Notes: a model not told the origin generated them from the letters alone. A stretch of DNA of 64,000 nt from Actinoallomurus bryophytorum (GCF_006716425.1 NZ_VFOZ01000001.1:930001-994000); one strand, 5' to 3'. Counted from the stretch's first letter, positions 54,490 to 63,181 are shown. Numbers and translations are program-made.

Positions 54490-55935
54490 ATGAACCAAAC
54501 GGCCATAGCGGTCAACGGTAGCGGTTTGAACTGCGACGTTGTAGCCGCAGTGGCCCGTGACGGCGCCTTCGTTACCGTTACTCCACAAGCGGTCGAACGC
54601 GCGCGGCAGGCGTGGGAGGTCGTTCGCGAGGTCGCGACACGTCAGCCGGTGTACGGCCGGACCACCGGTGTCGGCGCCAACCGGAACGTCCTGATCGAGG
54701 ACGATGCCGCGCACGGCCTGCGGGTACTCCGCAGTCACTCCGGCGGGGCGGGACCCCTCATGTCGGCCGAGACCGTACGGGCGATGCTCATCGTGCGCCT
54801 CAACCAGATCGCCGCGGGCGGCTCCGGCGTCGACCCCGACGTGCTCGGCGCCCTCGCGGACGTGATCAACCGATGGCTGATCCCTCCGATTCCAGCGTAC
54901 GGCGCCATCGGCACCGGAGACCTGACCGCCCTCGCCTCGACCGCGCTGTGCCTGATCGGCGAGCGCCCGTGGCAGGGCAACGTGGTCGGCGCGCACTTTC
55001 CCCTGCGGCCGGCCGACGCGCTCGCGTTCATCAGCTCCAACGCGGCGACACTGGGCGAGTCGGCGCTGGCCTGCCGTGACGTCCTCGAACTCCTGCGCGT
55101 GTCGATCCCGGTGACCGGCCTGTCGCTGCTGGCCGTACAGGGCTCCGCGGAGGCGTACGCCGCGCCGGTGCACGCCGGGTGCCCGCACCCGGGGCGGCGC
55201 CGCGTCGCGGACGCCATGCGCGGACTGCTCGAAGGGGAGGAGCTCAAGCCCGCGCGCATCCAGGACCCGTACGGCTACCGCGCCTTCCCCCAGGTGCACG
55301 GGCCGGCCGTGGACGCCGTGGAGAACGCCGAGACGGTCGTGACCCGGGAGATCAACGCCTCGTCGGAGAACCCCCTCGTGGACGTGGCGAACCGTACGGT
55401 CTGGCACAACGGCAACTTCCACACCGCGTACGTGGGCCTGGGGCTGGACGCGGTCCGCGCGGCGATGTTCCAGACCGCGGCGCTGTCGGCGGCGCGCCTG
55501 GGCACGCTGGTCGAGCCGACGTTCACCGGCCTGCAGCCCTTCCAGGCGGCGCCGGGCGAGCCGGGCTCGGGCATCATGATCCTGGAGTACGTCGCCCACT
55601 CGGCCATCGCCGACATCCGCCGGCTGGCCACGCCGTCCGCGCTCGGCAGCGCCGTGCTGTCCCGTGGCGTGGAGGAGCACGCGGGTTTCTCCACACAGTC
55701 GGCACGCGCCACGACGGAGGCGGTCACGGCGTACCGCATCGTGCTCGCGTGCGAACTCATCGCCGCGGTACGCGCCCTGCGCATGCAGGGCCGCGAGCCG
55801 TCGGGACGGCTGGGCGAGGTGTTCGCCCGCAGCGCGGACGCACTGGACTCCGCCGTCGAGGACCGGGCACTGGACGGCGACATCAGCTCCGCCGCCGACC
55901 TCCTCCCCCGCCTCGCCCCGTACGGCGTTTATTAG
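54490..55935 (+). CDS. HAL/PAL-superfamily lyase lacking the MIO triad (candidate betaine lyase)
   Basis: A 481-residue member of the aromatic amino acid ammonia-lyase superfamily. It keeps the catalytic Tyr motif as YGRTTGVGANRN (Tyr55), the PQVHGPAVDAVENAE block, INASSENPLVD and NGNFHTAYVG. The cofactor region reads PAYGAIGTGDLTALA, where hutH has [15 protein letters not shown]. One residue is missing and the Ser that forms MIO is absent (Gly141-Thr142-Gly143). Ergothionase of this superfamily, which expels trimethylamine, is described as not relying on MIO, since a quaternary amine is already a good leaving group. With the adjacent betaine importer and Hut-type operator, cleavage of hercynine or ergothioneine is the favoured guess. 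Confidence 0.8.
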   Translation: MNQTAIAVNGSGLNCDVVAAVARDGAFVTVTPQAVERARQAWEVVREVATRQPVYGRTTGVGANRNVLIEDDAAHGLRVLRSHSGGAGPLMSAETVRAMLIVRLNQIAAGGSGVDPDVLGALADVINRWLIPPIPAYGAIGTGDLTALASTALCLIGERPWQGNVVGAHFPLRPADALAFISSNAATLGESALACRDVLELLRVSIPVTGLSLLAVQGSAEAYAAPVHAGCPHPGRRRVADAMRGLLEGEELKPARIQDPYGYRAFPQVHGPAVDAVENAETVVTREINASSENPLVDVANRTVWHNGNFHTAYVGLGLDAVRAAMFQTAALSAARLGTLVEPTFTGLQPFQAAPGEPGSGIMILEYVAHSAIADIRRLATPSALGSAVLSRGVEEHAGFSTQSARATTEAVTAYRIVLACELIAAVRALRMQGREPSGRLGEVFARSADALDSAVEDRALDGDISSAADLLPRLAPYGVY

Positions 55936-55973
55936 GGTCTGTCTCAAAGCCATGCTGGTTGCCGTGCAGCGCC

Positions 55974-56006
55974 GCCTGGGTGGCGCCTGGGTGGCGCCTG
56001 GGTTGC
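55974..56006. repeat. Three tandem copies of an 11-bp unit
   Basis: GCCTGGGTGGC occurs twice exactly and once with one change, head to tail. Confidence 0.8.
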
Positions 56007-56101
56007 GCCGCCCGGGGTTATCCACAGAACCCCGCTCTACTTCCGCCCGCTGCTGTTCTGGCTGGACAATGAGAGTGGGATGGCACCCCCGGGCGGGTGG
56101 G

Positions 56102-56238
56102 CTCCAGGTGGGTGGGCCCCAGACGGGCGGGCCCCAGACGGGCGGGCCCCAGACGGGCGGGCCCCAGACGGGCGGGCCCCAGACGGGCGGGCCCCAAGAC
56201 CCGCGGGCTCCAAGACCCGCAACCCCCAAGACCCGCGG
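56102..56238. repeat. 15-bp tandem repeat (minisatellite)
   Basis: Five exact head-to-tail copies of CCCCAGACGGGCGGG occupy 56117-56191. Diverged units of the same period flank them on both sides (CTCCAGGTGGGTGGG before; CCCCAAGACCCGCGG and two more after). The unit length is a multiple of three, so any frame through it stays open, which creates spurious ORFs. Confidence 0.9.
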
Positions 56239-56324
56239 GACTCAGACCAAGGACTTCGAGACAGGCCCAATGGCGCCGCGGCCATCCCGGTCGGATTCGC
56301 TGGGCGGTCGGGTACGGCGACAGA

Positions 56325-57110
56325 TCAGGTGTCGTACTCGTCGGGCAGGCGCATCGCCGGGCCGCCGACGTTCAGGCCCAGTGGGGTCGCGCGGCCCTTC
56401 GGTTCCTCCCACTCCTCCTGGCGGCCGAGGGCGGTGAGGTCGAGGTACTCATAACCGTTGTGGAACTCCTCGATGCCGCGGCCGTACGTGGAGTAGGTGT
56501 GGAAGACCTCATCGCCGACCCGCAGGAAGGCGCTGATGCCCGGGAGCTCCTCCCCGCGCATGCTCTCCGTCCACGGGCCTCCCGTCCACGGTGTCCCGAC
56601 CTCGGCGAGTTCGGCCTCGGTGCGGAAGTGGAGCAGCACCGGCGCGACCCGGTCGTCGAGGGTGGCGTGGAAGTCGTAGTTGAAGTCGCTGCCGTAGGAG
56701 GAGTACCAGGGGAACGTCCAGCCCATCCGCTCGCGGAACGCGGCGATCTTCTCGTACGGAGCCCGTGACACCGCGACGAGCGTGGTGTTGCGCACGTGGA
56801 GCTGCCGCAGTCTGCCGATCCCGTCGGCGGCGGAGGAGCAGCTCGGGCAGCCCTGGTCCCAGTCCGGGGCGAACATGAAGTGGTGCATCACCAGCTGCGG
56901 CCGGCCCTCGAACAGGTCGGGCAGGCTCACCGTCCCGTCCGGGCCCTCGAACGTGTACGGCTTGTCCATGCGGACCATCGGCAGGCGACGGCGGTCGGCG
57001 TTGACCCGGGTACGGGCCCGGGTCAGTTCCTTCTCCTTCTCCAGCAGTTCCTTGCGGGCGGCGAGCCACTCCTCGCGCGACACGACCTCGGGCAGGTTCC
57101 CCATCGTCAT
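56325..57110 (-). CDS. DUF899 thioredoxin-fold protein
   Basis: A 261-residue DUF899 family protein. It begins NLPEVVSREEWLAARKELLE and has LPDLFEGRPQLVMHHFMF, then the redox-like Cys pair GCPSCSSAADG and SRAPYEKIAAFRERMGWTFPW. Structure-based annotation places the family among thioredoxin-like folds; its activity is unknown. The ATG at 57110 and a second ATG two codons later both fit. It stands alone. Confidence 0.82.
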   Translation of the reverse strand: MTMGNLPEVVSREEWLAARKELLEKEKELTRARTRVNADRRRLPMVRMDKPYTFEGPDGTVSLPDLFEGRPQLVMHHFMFAPDWDQGCPSCSSAADGIGRLRQLHVRNTTLVAVSRAPYEKIAAFRERMGWTFPWYSSYGSDFNYDFHATLDDRVAPVLLHFRTEAELAEVGTPWTGGPWTESMRGEELPGISAFLRVGDEVFHTYSTYGRGIEEFHNGYEYLDLTALGRQEEWEEPKGRATPLGLNVGGPAMRLPDEYDT

Positions 57111-57214
57111 CTCGATCTCCCAACCGCTCTCGTTCTGCGACTAGATCCGGCCTCAGCACAGCACTTCGGTGAACCGCTTGCCTGCCCCGAGCGGGCCTCG
57201 TCGAACACAGGAAT

Positions 57215-57598
57215 TCAGGAAATGAGCAGGCTCACGCCGAGGGCAACGCACACGGCGACCCCGAAGAGGCTCGAAGCGAATCGGGCGCCGCCGCCCGGCG
57301 ACCGGACTACCTCCGGCTTTTCCGGCAGGTACCGAATCCCCGTCCGGCCGCCGACAGGAACGTCGCGGAGCCGCCCCCTGGGCATTGCCACGGTCACTTC
57401 CCTGTTCTGGGCGGTGGTGAAGCGGACGACGCGGGAGCGGCTGTAGTTCGCCAGGCCGGTGCGGGGGTTGATCCCGATCACCTCCGCGGTGGCGGCGGCT
57501 CCACGGCGGCGCACCTGCGACGACCTGACCACGTCACTGACGGTGCCGAAAATCAGCAGGCCGGCGAAGGCGAGCACGCAGACTCCGAGAAACGGCAT
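57215..57598 (-). CDS. Small membrane protein, DUF3592-like
   Basis: A 127-residue protein with N- and C-terminal hydrophobic helices (about 4-20 and 108-126). Between them is a beta-rich extracytoplasmic or cytosolic segment (AAATAEVIGINPRTG, VVRFTTAQNREVTVAMP, GGRTGIRYLPEKPEVVRSP), the pattern of DUF3592. Function unknown. Confidence 0.7.
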   Translation of the reverse strand: MPFLGVCVLAFAGLLIFGTVSDVVRSSQVRRRGAAATAEVIGINPRTGLANYSRSRVVRFTTAQNREVTVAMPRGRLRDVPVGGRTGIRYLPEKPEVVRSPGGGARFASSLFGVAVCVALGVSLLIS

Positions 57599-57720
57599 GT
57601 CGGCCTCCGGCTCACGGCGACGATGGCGCGGGGGAGCTTATCAAGCGATCTTTTCGGCGAAGACAAGGCGGCGGACGGCAGGAATGAACCCGGCGAAGGG
57701 ATCGCCGGACGCGGCGCCGC

Positions 57721-58746
57721 TCAGTTGACCTCGGGATCGACGCCGCGGGCCCGGCCGGTGGACTCGCGCTGGAGGAGGCTGGGCTCGCAGACGATGCGCC
57801 GCCTGCGGGGCTTGCCGTCGATCGCGCCGATCATGACGCGGACCGCGGAGTGGACGATGCCCTCGATGTCCCAGTCGACGCTGGTCAGCGGGGGCGTGAG
57901 CAGGCCGGACATCGGGTGGTTGTCGAAGCCGGCGACCGAGACGTCCTCCGGGACGGCCAGGCCCAGCTCGCGAGTGGCGGCGTAGACGCCGTAACCGATG
58001 GAGTCGGAGAAGCAGAAGAGCGCGGTCGGCCGCGGGGAGTTGCCCAGGACGTCGAGTGCGACGTCGGTGGCGGCGCCGAGCGCCTGGGGAGAGGTGACCA
58101 CGTCGACCTTGACGCCCAGCCGTTCGGCTTCGGCGTTGACGTGGATGTCGGCCGGACGGTCGGGAGTGCGGGCCACCGTCGGGGTGAGCACGGCGATGTG
58201 CCGGTGGCCCAGGTTGTACAGATGCTCCAGCGCCAGGGTGACGCCCGCACGGTTGTCGAAGACCACCTCGCCGTAGGCGTGGCCGCCGGGCAGTGAGTCT
58301 CCGATCGAGACGATCGGCAGGCTCTCGGCGAGGTCGGCCCACAGGGCGGCGGACGGGTCGACCGGCTGCACGATGAGCCCGTCGACCCGCTGGTCGCGCA
58401 GTTGGCGGGCGAGCATCAGCTCGCGCTCAGGGTCGCCCGCCGCGTCCAGGATGATGGCGAAGCGGTCGCGGGCGAACAGCGCGCGGCCGATGCCCACCGC
58501 CAGGGACTGCTGCCACAGGTCCTCGAGAGAGCCGCAGAGCAGGCCCACCATGCCGCTGCGCCCGCTGGCCAGCGCGCGGGCGATCGGATGGGCCTCATAG
58601 CCCAGCTCCTCGGCGGCCTTGCGGACCCGCTCCTGCGTCTCTTCTGAGGTCTGGATGCCACGCAGCGCGTATGAGACGGCGGCGGGCGAGAGCCCCGTCG
58701 CCTTCGCCACCTCGCGGATCGTCGCGCGCTTTCGCTGCTGCGTCAC
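57721..58746 (-). CDS. LacI-family regulator, last gene of the egt operon
   Basis: A 341-residue regulator. The helix-turn-helix (TIREVAKATGLSPAAVSYALRG, 9-30) with hinge helix (HPIARALASGRSGMVG) is followed by a periplasmic-binding-protein-like effector domain. It starts 9 bases after egtD on the same strand, so it is probably co-transcribed with egtABCD. Four LacI-like operators lie before egtA, so autoregulation of the operon is likely. Effector unknown. Confidence 0.85.
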   Translation of the reverse strand: MTQQRKRATIREVAKATGLSPAAVSYALRGIQTSEETQERVRKAAEELGYEAHPIARALASGRSGMVGLLCGSLEDLWQQSLAVGIGRALFARDRFAIILDAAGDPERELMLARQLRDQRVDGLIVQPVDPSAALWADLAESLPIVSIGDSLPGGHAYGEVVFDNRAGVTLALEHLYNLGHRHIAVLTPTVARTPDRPADIHVNAEAERLGVKVDVVTSPQALGAATDVALDVLGNSPRPTALFCFSDSIGYGVYAATRELGLAVPEDVSVAGFDNHPMSGLLTPPLTSVDWDIEGIVHSAVRVMIGAIDGKPRRRRIVCEPSLLQRESTGRARGVDPEVN

Positions 58747-58755
58747 GCCCCAACC

Positions 58756-59718
58756 CTATAGAGCAGGCCGGACAAGACTGAGGACGAAGTCTTGATCCTT
58801 GTCAGTCCACCACTGGTCAACCCGGAGGCCCGCCGCCTCCATCGAAGCCTCGAAGCGTTCGCGGCGGAACTTCGCCGAGATCTCGGTGCGCATCTCCTCC
58901 CCCGCCGCGAACTCCACGACCAGGTCAAGGGCCGCGACGCGTACGGTCTGGGCCTGCGTCGAGCGCAGCCGCATCTCGATCCGCTCTTCCGTGCCGTCCC
59001 ACACCGCGACGTGGGAGAACCGCGAGACGGCGAAGTCGGCGCCGAGCTCACGGTTGATCACGTGCAGCACGTTGCGGTTGAACTCCGCGGTCACGCCGCG
59101 CGCGTCGTCGTACGCGCGTACGAGCCGCTGCGGCGCCTTGACCAGGTCGGCGCCGATGAGCAGCGCGTCGTCCTCGGCCATGGTGGCGCGCAGCCCGCCG
59201 AGGAAGGACACGCGCTCGTCCGGCTCCATGTTGCCGATCGTGCCGCCGAGGAAGGCGATCAGGCGACGCTCGCCCGCCGGCAGCTGGTCCAGGTGGCGTT
59301 CGTAGTCGGCGACGATCGGCTGGATCGAAAGTGCCGGATACTCTGTCGCGATCTGCTCCGCCGCCGTGGCGAGGAAGTCGCCGCTGACGTCCACCGGGAC
59401 GTACGTCCCCAGCGTCCCGCCGAGCGCGTCGAGCAGGAGCCGTGTCTTCTCCCCCGACCCGGCGCCGAGCTCGAGCAGCGTGCGCGCTCCGGTCACCGAG
59501 GCGATCTCGGCCGCGCGTTCGGTGAGGATGGCGCGCTCGCGACGTGTCGGGTAGTACTCCTCCAGCCTGGTGATCTCCTCGAACAGCTCACTCCCGCGCT
59601 CGTCGTAGAACCATTTCGGCGGCAGCGTCTTCGGGAAGGCGGTCAGCCCGTCGGCGACGTCCTGCCGGAGCGACTTGCCGAGGTCGTCAGGCGTGAGAAA
59701 GCTCTTGGTGGTCGGCAC
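58756..59718 (-). CDS. egtD: L-histidine N-alpha-methyltransferase
   Basis: EgtD trimethylates histidine to hercynine with three SAM, the first committed step of ergothioneine synthesis. The 320-residue protein shows FLTPDDLGKSLRQDVADGL, LPPKWFYDERGSELFEEIT, the SAM motif LLELGAGSGEKTRLLLDAL and FLGGTIGNMEPDE. The GTG at 59718 has GAGGAG 7 bases upstream and is preferred over the ATG 15 bases earlier, which has no ribosome-binding site. It follows egtC. Confidence 0.95.
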   Translation of the reverse strand: MPTTKSFLTPDDLGKSLRQDVADGLTAFPKTLPPKWFYDERGSELFEEITRLEEYYPTRRERAILTERAAEIASVTGARTLLELGAGSGEKTRLLLDALGGTLGTYVPVDVSGDFLATAAEQIATEYPALSIQPIVADYERHLDQLPAGERRLIAFLGGTIGNMEPDERVSFLGGLRATMAEDDALLIGADLVKAPQRLVRAYDDARGVTAEFNRNVLHVINRELGADFAVSRFSHVAVWDGTEERIEMRLRSTQAQTVRVAALDLVVEFAAGEEMRTEISAKFRRERFEASMEAAGLRVDQWWTDKDQDFVLSLVRPAL

Positions 59719-59757
59719 TGAGGATCTCCTCATCGAGTTTCGGCCGAGGTGAGCGGA

Positions 59758-60498
59758 TCAGAGTGGGCTGATGTCGACGCCCCCCGGACCGGCGGTCACG
59801 AGTGATCGGTCGGGCACCTCCTCCCATCCGGGTTCGTCGTCGTACGGCTCGGAGGCGAGCACGACGTCCGAGCCCCCGAGGTCGCGGACGAAGAGCGTGT
59901 CCCCCCAGGTCGTGGCCGCCAGCTGCGTACCGTCGGCGGCCAGCAGGTTGTAGCGGCCGCCGGCCAGCGGGGTGACGGTGCGCACGGCGTGAACCAGGCC
60001 CTCGGCCAGCGACCGGCCGGCGCGCCACGGGGCGGCGGCCAGCGCGAACAGCAGGGCCGAGTCCACCGGCGCACGCGCGTCCGGCACCGGGGCGAGGTCG
60101 CCGGCCAGCTCGCGCAGCTTCGCCTCCACCCCGCCGAACCCCTGGATCACTCCGTTGTGGCTGAACAGCCGCGTCCCGTCCGTGAACGGCTGGGCGCACG
60201 ACTCGTCGACGGGAAAGCCGACGGTCGCCGACCGGACCGCCGCGACCGCGCATCGCGTGCGCACCACGTCGGCGACGTCGGCGAAGGACAGGTCGGTCCA
60301 CATCGGCTGGGTGCGCCGGTAGCGCACGGGGGCGTCGCGGGCGGGGTCGTACCAGCCCGCGCCGAACCCGTCCGCGTTCAGGATGCAGGCGCGCGACATG
60401 CGCGGTGCGTACGCCTGCGTCTCCAGCGAGTGCTCCGGCGCGTACAGCAGCTCGTGCAGGCTCCGCGTGCCGCCGAGGTAGCCCAGGTGACGGCACAT
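59758..60498 (-). CDS. egtC: Gamma-glutamyl-hercynylcysteine sulfoxide amidohydrolase
   Basis: EgtC is an Ntn-type glutamine amidotransferase-like enzyme that removes glutamate from gamma-glutamyl-hercynylcysteine sulfoxide. The start at 60498 gives MCRHLGYLG, placing the nucleophile Cys at position 2 as the mechanism requires. Other features are ADGFGAGWYD and LFSHNGVIQGF. The ATG overlaps the egtB stop (TGATG). 246 residues is normal. Confidence 0.94.
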   Translation of the reverse strand: MCRHLGYLGGTRSLHELLYAPEHSLETQAYAPRMSRACILNADGFGAGWYDPARDAPVRYRRTQPMWTDLSFADVADVVRTRCAVAAVRSATVGFPVDESCAQPFTDGTRLFSHNGVIQGFGGVEAKLRELAGDLAPVPDARAPVDSALLFALAAAPWRAGRSLAEGLVHAVRTVTPLAGGRYNLLAADGTQLAATTWGDTLFVRDLGGSDVVLASEPYDDEPGWEEVPDRSLVTAGPGGVDISPL

Positions 60499-61787
60499 CA
60501 GGCATCCCTCGCGCAACGGAAGCCGGAGAAGATCTGCCGGCGGATCGGGTAGTCCCAGTTGCGGAAGGTGGGCCGGCCGGACAGGGGGTGCGTCGCCCAG
60601 GACCCGCCCTTCAGCACCTTGTAGTCATCGCCGAAGAACACCTCGGAGTACTCCTTGTAGGGGAAGGATCGGAAGCCGGGGTAGCCGTGGAAGCTCGTCG
60701 AGGTCCACTCCCACACGTCCCCGACCAGCTGCCGTACGCCGTAGGCCGACGCGCCCTCCGGGTAGGAGCCCAGCGGTGAGGGGTGGAGCCGGCGCTGCCC
60801 GAGGTTGGCGTGCGCGTCGGCCTCGCCCGAGTCGCCCCAGGGCAGACGGCGCTTGCGGCCCGCCACGGGATCCCAGCTCGCGGCCTTCTCCCACTCCGCC
60901 TCGGTCGGCAGCCGCCGTCCCGCCCACCGGGCGTAGGCGTCCGCCTCGTACCAGCAGACGTGCTGTACGGGCTCGTTCATGGGCACGGGTTCGACCCGGC
61001 CGAGCCGTCGCCGCATCCACTGGCCGCCCTCGCGGAACCAGAACGCCGGGGCCTCCTTGCCTGAGGTGGACCTCCACTCCCATCCCTTCGGCTGCCACCA
61101 GCGCGGGTCCTGGTATCCGCCCGCCTCGACGAACGCGGCGTAGGCGGCGTTGCCGACCGGTGTCGTGTCGATGTAGTAGGACGGCACGTCGACCAGGTGG
61201 CCGGGCCGTTCGTTGTCGTACGCCCACGGGTCGTCCGAGGTCCCCATGAGGAAGGGACCGCCGGGGACGAGCACCTCCGCGCCGACCGCCTCACCCGTGC
61301 CGGGTTCCTGTCCGGGCGGGTCGAGCAGCGCCGGGGCGCCCTTGCGCAGCTGGTGGGTGGCCAGCATGGTCTCGTCGTGCATGTGCTCGTGCTGGATGAC
61401 CATGTGGTAGACGAAGCCGTCCCCGGCGAGGGCGCCGACGAGCGGCACCTTCTCCAGGGAGTCGATCACCCTGTCGCGCACCGTGGTGACGTACGCGCGG
61501 CTCTCCTTGGGCGTGAGCAGCGGCAGCGACGGGCGTTCGGCACGGGGATGCTCGAAGGCGTCGTAGATGTCGTCGATGTCGGGGCGTACGGCCTCGGCTC
61601 CGGCCGCCGCGCGCAGCAGCCACTGCTCCTCGTAGTTGCCGATGTGGGCCAGGTCCCAGACGAGCGGCGACATCAACGGGGAGACCTGCGAGGTCAGCTC
61701 GGGGTCCTCCAGCGCCCCCACCGTCAGCCCGAAGCTGCGGTCGCGCGCCGCGACCAGCTCCGCGACGATCCGTTCCTTCACATCCAT
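60498..61787 (-). CDS. egtB: Hercynine oxygenase (sulfoxide synthase)
   Basis: EgtB is a non-haem iron enzyme that joins hercynine and gamma-glutamylcysteine with O2. The 429 residues comprise an N-terminal DinB-like domain and a C-terminal FGE-sulfatase fold (GGPFLMGTSDDPWAYDNERP, RRLPTEAEWEKAASWDP, YKVLKGGSWATHPLSGR). Iron ligand motifs are LAHIGNYEEQWL and QHEHMHDETML. It overlaps egtA by 10 bases and egtC by one base. Confidence 0.95.
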   Translation of the reverse strand: MDVKERIVAELVAARDRSFGLTVGALEDPELTSQVSPLMSPLVWDLAHIGNYEEQWLLRAAAGAEAVRPDIDDIYDAFEHPRAERPSLPLLTPKESRAYVTTVRDRVIDSLEKVPLVGALAGDGFVYHMVIQHEHMHDETMLATHQLRKGAPALLDPPGQEPGTGEAVGAEVLVPGGPFLMGTSDDPWAYDNERPGHLVDVPSYYIDTTPVGNAAYAAFVEAGGYQDPRWWQPKGWEWRSTSGKEAPAFWFREGGQWMRRRLGRVEPVPMNEPVQHVCWYEADAYARWAGRRLPTEAEWEKAASWDPVAGRKRRLPWGDSGEADAHANLGQRRLHPSPLGSYPEGASAYGVRQLVGDVWEWTSTSFHGYPGFRSFPYKEYSEVFFGDDYKVLKGGSWATHPLSGRPTFRNWDYPIRRQIFSGFRCARDA

Positions 61788-62977
61788 AGTTCCTCCTTGC
61801 CGGCGGGCACCCGCGCGCCGGAGCCCCCGGAGGTCGTGCCCAGGGGGGTTTCATCGGCTCCGTCGGCGGGGCAGCGGCCGCGTGCCACGAAGCGTTCTGT
61901 GTAGTCGTCGACGAGGGGGACGAGTGCCGACGCTCCGAGCCTTGGCAGCGCGTCGCGCGCGGCCTCGAAGCAGCGGCGTGCGGCGCGCCCCAGTACGGGG
62001 TCGGTGAGGCCGAGGCGTGCGGCCTGCCACCAGCGGTCCGCCGCGGGTTCGGTCGCCTCGGCGGCGATGTCGGCGGCCATCGGATCCTCGATCAGCGCCG
62101 CGACCACCGCGATCGGCACGGGCCAGTAGGGCTCCGGCAACGCGTCGATCATCCGCAGCTCCAGCCAGCCCTGGGGGCGTACCGGCGGGAACAGCGTGGT
62201 CAGGTGGTAGGCGAGGTCGGTGACGTCCGGCCGTCCGTCGGTGATCCACTCGCGGAAGGTCATGCCGGGGTCGGGCACCCAGCCGTCCCGCAGCAGCATG
62301 ACCCGCGCGTCGAGGGCGTACTCCGCCCACGCCGTCACCGGGTCATCCCCCACGACCGGCCCGGTACGGCCGCGGTCGAGCGCCTCCCAGACCACCTGGC
62401 GGGAGGAGCGGTGGCCGCCCCCCGGCGAGTTGGCGAACGCCGCCACCAGCATCGGCCCCAGGGCGTGCGCGAGCTGCCAGCGCCGCGCCGCGTCCTTCTC
62501 GTCGGCCCCGATGTCGAGGCAGACCTGCAGCGAGGCCGTCGCGCACATCATGGCCAGCCCCGGTTCGCCGAAGTAGGCGCGCATGCAGCGATAACGGCCC
62601 TCGTCGAGCTGGAAGGGCGCGCGCACGTCGCGGGGATCCGTACCCCGCCCCAGCAGTGCCAGCCCCTCCTGGGCCAGCCGTCCCCCCACGTGGGCGATGT
62701 CCGCCGCGAGAGCGGCGTGCGCCGCCGTGACACCCCGTTGCGGTTGCGAGCTGAGCTCGAGCTGACCTCCCGGTTCGTACGTGATCCGGCTGCCGGCGGG
62801 CGGTGGGCCCGCGGCCTCCATGGCCGTACGCAACAGGGTGATCGGCACGTGCCGTTCGGGTTCGCGCCGGTCGACGACGAACCACTCGGTCTCCGCGCCC
62901 ACCTGCCCAGGTGGCCCGGTCTTGAAACAGACACCGCTGATGTGTTCGTACACGTCGTCCAAGGTCAGACGGGTCAT
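61778..62977 (-). CDS. egtA: Glutamate-cysteine ligase of ergothioneine synthesis
   Basis: EgtA makes the gamma-glutamylcysteine used by EgtB. The 399-residue protein belongs to the GCS2 family (GAETEWFVVDRREPERHVP, ITYEPGGQLELSSQP, CATASLQVCLDIG). It heads the egt operon on this strand. The 204-base gap to the divergent amidohydrolase holds four LacI-like operators. Confidence 0.92.
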   Translation of the reverse strand: MTRLTLDDVYEHISGVCFKTGPPGQVGAETEWFVVDRREPERHVPITLLRTAMEAAGPPPAGSRITYEPGGQLELSSQPQRGVTAAHAALAADIAHVGGRLAQEGLALLGRGTDPRDVRAPFQLDEGRYRCMRAYFGEPGLAMMCATASLQVCLDIGADEKDAARRWQLAHALGPMLVAAFANSPGGGHRSSRQVVWEALDRGRTGPVVGDDPVTAWAEYALDARVMLLRDGWVPDPGMTFREWITDGRPDVTDLAYHLTTLFPPVRPQGWLELRMIDALPEPYWPVPIAVVAALIEDPMAADIAAEATEPAADRWWQAARLGLTDPVLGRAARRCFEAARDALPRLGASALVPLVDDYTERFVARGRCPADGADETPLGTTSGGSGARVPAGKEELWM

Positions 62978-63017
62978 GGGTACCTCCGTTCACTCACGAT
63001 CGATGGTCATTCCCTAC

Positions 63018-63143
63018 TGAACCGGATCAATAATCCGAAAGCTCACTTTTCGCTGGTAACGCGTCGGTGAACTCTTCAGCCGCCTGAGCTGGTGAATCGG
63101 TTTACTTAAGCGGTACAGTGATACGGTTCAGTAAACCGGTTCA
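63018..63143. promoter_or_regulatory. Four LacI-like operators in the egtA/amidohydrolase divergent promoter
   Basis: Sites: TGAACCGGATCA (63018-63029), TGAATCGGTTTA (63093-63104), TGATACGGTTCA (63119-63130) and TAAACCGGTTCA (63132-63143). Each is one or two changes from the perfect palindrome TGAACCGGTTCA with a central CG, the LacI/GalR operator style. The second and fourth also form an 18-base inverted repeat (63089-63106 with 63130-63147). The first is about 41 bases from egtA, and the last 39 bases from the divergent start codon. Confidence 0.75.
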
Positions 63144-63181
63144 CCAGAGCCTGACCAGACGCCTGACGAGACGGGAGCGCC

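Larger units (their letters stand above)
55936..56324. other. Repeat-filled gap after the lyase-like gene
   Basis: 389 bases occupied by three copies of an 11-bp repeat and a 15-bp minisatellite. Frames on either strand here encode only low-complexity peptides (GPPVW, RAPDG). No gene is supported. Confidence 0.6.

Noticed and set aside
56102-56238. CRISPR-like array
   Set aside because: The 15-bp units are directly adjacent without spacers and no cas gene is present; it is a simple tandem repeat.
56037-56285. Pro/Gly/Trp repeat protein encoded by the minisatellite
   Set aside because: The unit is a multiple of three, so all frames stay open by default. No ribosome-binding site or non-repeat domain supports a gene.
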